From Lachnoclostridium sp. (GTDB lineage Bacteria > Bacillota > Clostridia > Lachnospirales > Lachnospiraceae), in contig JAMPEY010000005.1 of NCBI GenBank assembly GCA_023664665.1, forward strand, positions 35,809-99,808: a stretch of 64,000 nucleotides of DNA, in the 5' to 3' direction. This document shows positions 62,336-64,000 of the stretch, one piece after another. A model generated the notes under the pieces. It had not been told where the DNA came from. It made no database searches and saw only the letters and a program-made list of their open reading frames with translations. Every line of letters begins with the position of its first letter. Position 1 is the first letter of the stretch. The translations under genes were made by a program, and so were the position numbers.

Positions 62336-64000
62336 ATGGAAAAACGGAGTGTATGTTATAGAGGCATGGCGGTTTTGCTTAGCTTGGAAATAATTTTTTC
62401 TGTCATATTGGCAGATTATATGCCGGTAGCCGCTGCAGACTTGTATAGATTGCCCTATAGCGAATCTAACATTGCGGCAGTAGGGCAACAGGGTTCGAAT
62501 CAATGTATGGCATATGCGTTGGCATATTGCAGGACAATTTTGGACGGTTATACACATGCAGGAAACGAATATTGGCAGGCAGGAATCGGTGGTATGTATA
62601 GCTGGGCTGGCTATATGGTATCGGGAGCTTCAAGTAAACAGGGAGTGCTTCGGATTGTATATGATCAGATTAATGGTGGAAAGCCGGTCTGTATGTATGT
62701 GACAGGTCATTATCGCAGCAACTCTGCTTACTATGCCCCGGGAGATCATTGGGTTGCAGTGGTTGGATATAGGCAGGGAGCAAATCCCAATAGTCTGACC
62801 GAAAGCGATTTTTATATTATTGACCCGGTAAGATGCAATGGTGATTGGTTGAGTGATGGATGTATGCCGGCTGATAAATATAGTACAGGACTGAGGATTA
62901 GTGAGTCAGGCGGAGGAACTACACCGTCCTCCCCCGTCACAAACTCCCCCATCTTTACCAATGTCAGCGCAGAGGAAATAACAGCTACTTCTGCCAAAAT
63001 CAAAGCGGATTACCAAAGGGATACTTATGGTGACATAGGCTTCTATTTCGGGACAAGCAGAGAACTGAGTGGCATGACAAAGGTCAGTGAATACAAATAT
63101 TCCAATGTCACGACAACTACCACCTATGGCAATAGCTATCAGGTGGGAGTGTATTATGATGCTACTTATGGATATAAATGGTGGCCGGCATTGACCCCGG
63201 GAACTACCTATTATTATGCGTTTTATTGTACCAAAAACGGCATAGAACATATCAGTAATATTCAAACCTTTACTACAACAGGAGGAAGTTCTGCATTTCC
63301 ATTAGTTGACAATGGAATTTATAAAATCTGCAGTGTTCTTTCCAATCAAGTAATCGAGGTTTCCAGCGGCAGCAGTCAGAATTCGAAGCAGCTCAATGTT
63401 TGGCCTTGCGAGGGAGAAGGGGATGCGTGGATGCGTTGGAAAGCAGTGAGGCACTCGGATGGTTATTCGTTTGTTAATGTGGGAACAGGAAAGGCAATGG
63501 ATATTGCGGGCGGTTCAACACAAGAAGAGGCTGCAGTAACACAATATGACTATGTAGCTGCGGATGAGCAGCGATTTCGATTGGTGGATAAAGGCAATGG
63601 GAAATATGGAATGTTGAATATTCATTCCGGGTTGGCGGTGGATGTGTATGATGCTTCTGCTTCTCCCGGCGCAAAGCTGGTGCAGTATGCATTTCACGGA
63701 GGTGATAACCAGCTCTGGTATTTTGAACTGATAGATACAACAGCTCCCGTTATATCAAATGTTCGGGTTTCGGATGTAGATGCTACGGGATATACCGTAT
63801 CTTGTGATGTGACGGATGATGTTGGGGTAGCACGGGTGGATTTTCCGACATGGACAACCTTAAACGGTCAGGATGATCTGTCGAAAGACTGGCCTAGCGT
63901 AACATCTCCGGCATATGGCAACACCTATTCTTACAGAGTGAATATCTCAGACCATAATAATGAAACAGGCAGTTATATTACCCATATTTATGCCTATGAT
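62336..64000 (+). CDS. Secreted C39-like peptidase with FN3, ricin-lectin and Bsp-repeat domains, partial
   Basis: The gene runs off the right edge after 555 codons with no stop. GGAAAGGG precedes the ATG by about ten bases. After a signal peptide (to about residue 34, VAAAD) comes a papain-like C39 domain (about 35-200) with C57 in QQGSNQCMAYALAY, H138 in GDHWVAVVGY and IIDPV. Next are an Fn3-like domain (212-320), a ricin-B-type lectin domain (322-465, with repeated QLWYFEL-like and DxxxG signatures), and a GBS-Bsp-like repeat (from about 465: TAPVISNVRVSDVDATGYTV). It looks like a carbohydrate-binding surface peptidase in the same cluster as the dockerin protein. Confidence 0.8.
   Translation, partial: MEKRSVCYRGMAVLLSLEIIFSVILADYMPVAAADLYRLPYSESNIAAVGQQGSNQCMAYALAYCRTILDGYTHAGNEYWQAGIGGMYSWAGYMVSGASSKQGVLRIVYDQINGGKPVCMYVTGHYRSNSAYYAPGDHWVAVVGYRQGANPNSLTESDFYIIDPVRCNGDWLSDGCMPADKYSTGLRISESGGGTTPSSPVTNSPIFTNVSAEEITATSAKIKADYQRDTYGDIGFYFGTSRELSGMTKVSEYKYSNVTTTTTYGNSYQVGVYYDATYGYKWWPALTPGTTYYYAFYCTKNGIEHISNIQTFTTTGGSSAFPLVDNGIYKICSVLSNQVIEVSSGSSQNSKQLNVWPCEGEGDAWMRWKAVRHSDGYSFVNVGTGKAMDIAGGSTQEEAAVTQYDYVAADEQRFRLVDKGNGKYGMLNIHSGLAVDVYDASASPGAKLVQYAFHGGDNQLWYFELIDTTAPVISNVRVSDVDATGYTVSCDVTDDVGVARVDFPTWTTLNGQDDLSKDWPSVTSPAYGNTYSYRVNISDHNNETGSYITHIYAYD

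Overview
The window reads as chromosome from a spore-forming Clostridia of the Lachnospiraceae type. The evidence is the spoIIAA-spoIIAB-sigF operon, spoVAA/AB/AC genes, a T-box riboswitch in front of valS, strong GGAGG ribosome sites, TTGACA/TATAAT promoters, and secreted proteins with Big_2, BspA leucine-rich, cohesin and dockerin modules. No rRNA, tRNA, CRISPR array or complete insertion sequence was seen. The assignment is an inference from gene content; no database search was possible.

Layout. 1-1,001: a BlaI/BlaR1-type sensor-repressor pair with two operator dyads over its own promoter. 1,105-4,722: a DUF4258/YgiT zinc-finger toxin-antitoxin-like pair followed by two envelope membrane proteins. 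4,762-5,873: a response-regulator remnant and asnA. 5,989-11,214: a probable SOS operon (radical SAM DNA-repair protein, its usual partner, and a nuclease-helicase fusion) behind two LexA-like boxes. 11,443-12,808: a GH13 glycosidase. 12,954-18,805: LysR regulator and sulfur amino acid genes (cystathionine gamma-synthase/lyase, MalY/PatB, CysK) ending in a LanC-like cyclase. 18,975-21,172: PadR-DUF1700-DUF4097 operon. 21,239-22,171: an ECF S component. 22,398-27,954: ECF sigma factor, membrane proteins, LytTR two-component system, then secreted proteins behind a LytTR-type direct repeat. 28,005-30,503: regulatory debris and an orphan solute-binding lipoprotein.

30,565-36,496: T-box, valS, folC, a small protein, and a zinc-ribbon/TPR membrane protein. 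36,580-45,212: sporulation block with spoIIAA, spoIIAB, sigF, a GH25 muramidase, a ClpP paralogue that lacks the catalytic histidine, a soluble VirD4-like ATPase, spoVAB, spoVAC, an AT-rich AAA/DUF4143 ATPase with iteron-like repeats, and spoVAA out of its usual order. 45,220-46,892: a double-ACT protein and a glycerol-1-phosphate dehydrogenase family protein. 47,008-52,159: a complete peptide ABC importer. 52,199-54,194: small membrane proteins and a PD-(D/E)XK transposase-like protein. 54,605-64,000: an XRE regulator divergent from a cell-surface cluster in which a wall-anchored cohesin-domain protein is followed by a giant BspA-like protein ending in a dockerin, then a C39-like/ricin-lectin protein cut by the window edge.

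The strongest candidates for something not well described are: the catalytically altered ClpP with its VirD4-like ATPase between sigF and spoVAB; the LanC-like enzyme with an altered zinc site at the end of a cysteine operon; the SOS-boxed radical SAM/nuclease-helicase operon; and the self-contained cohesin/dockerin surface pair under a four-site XRE operator.
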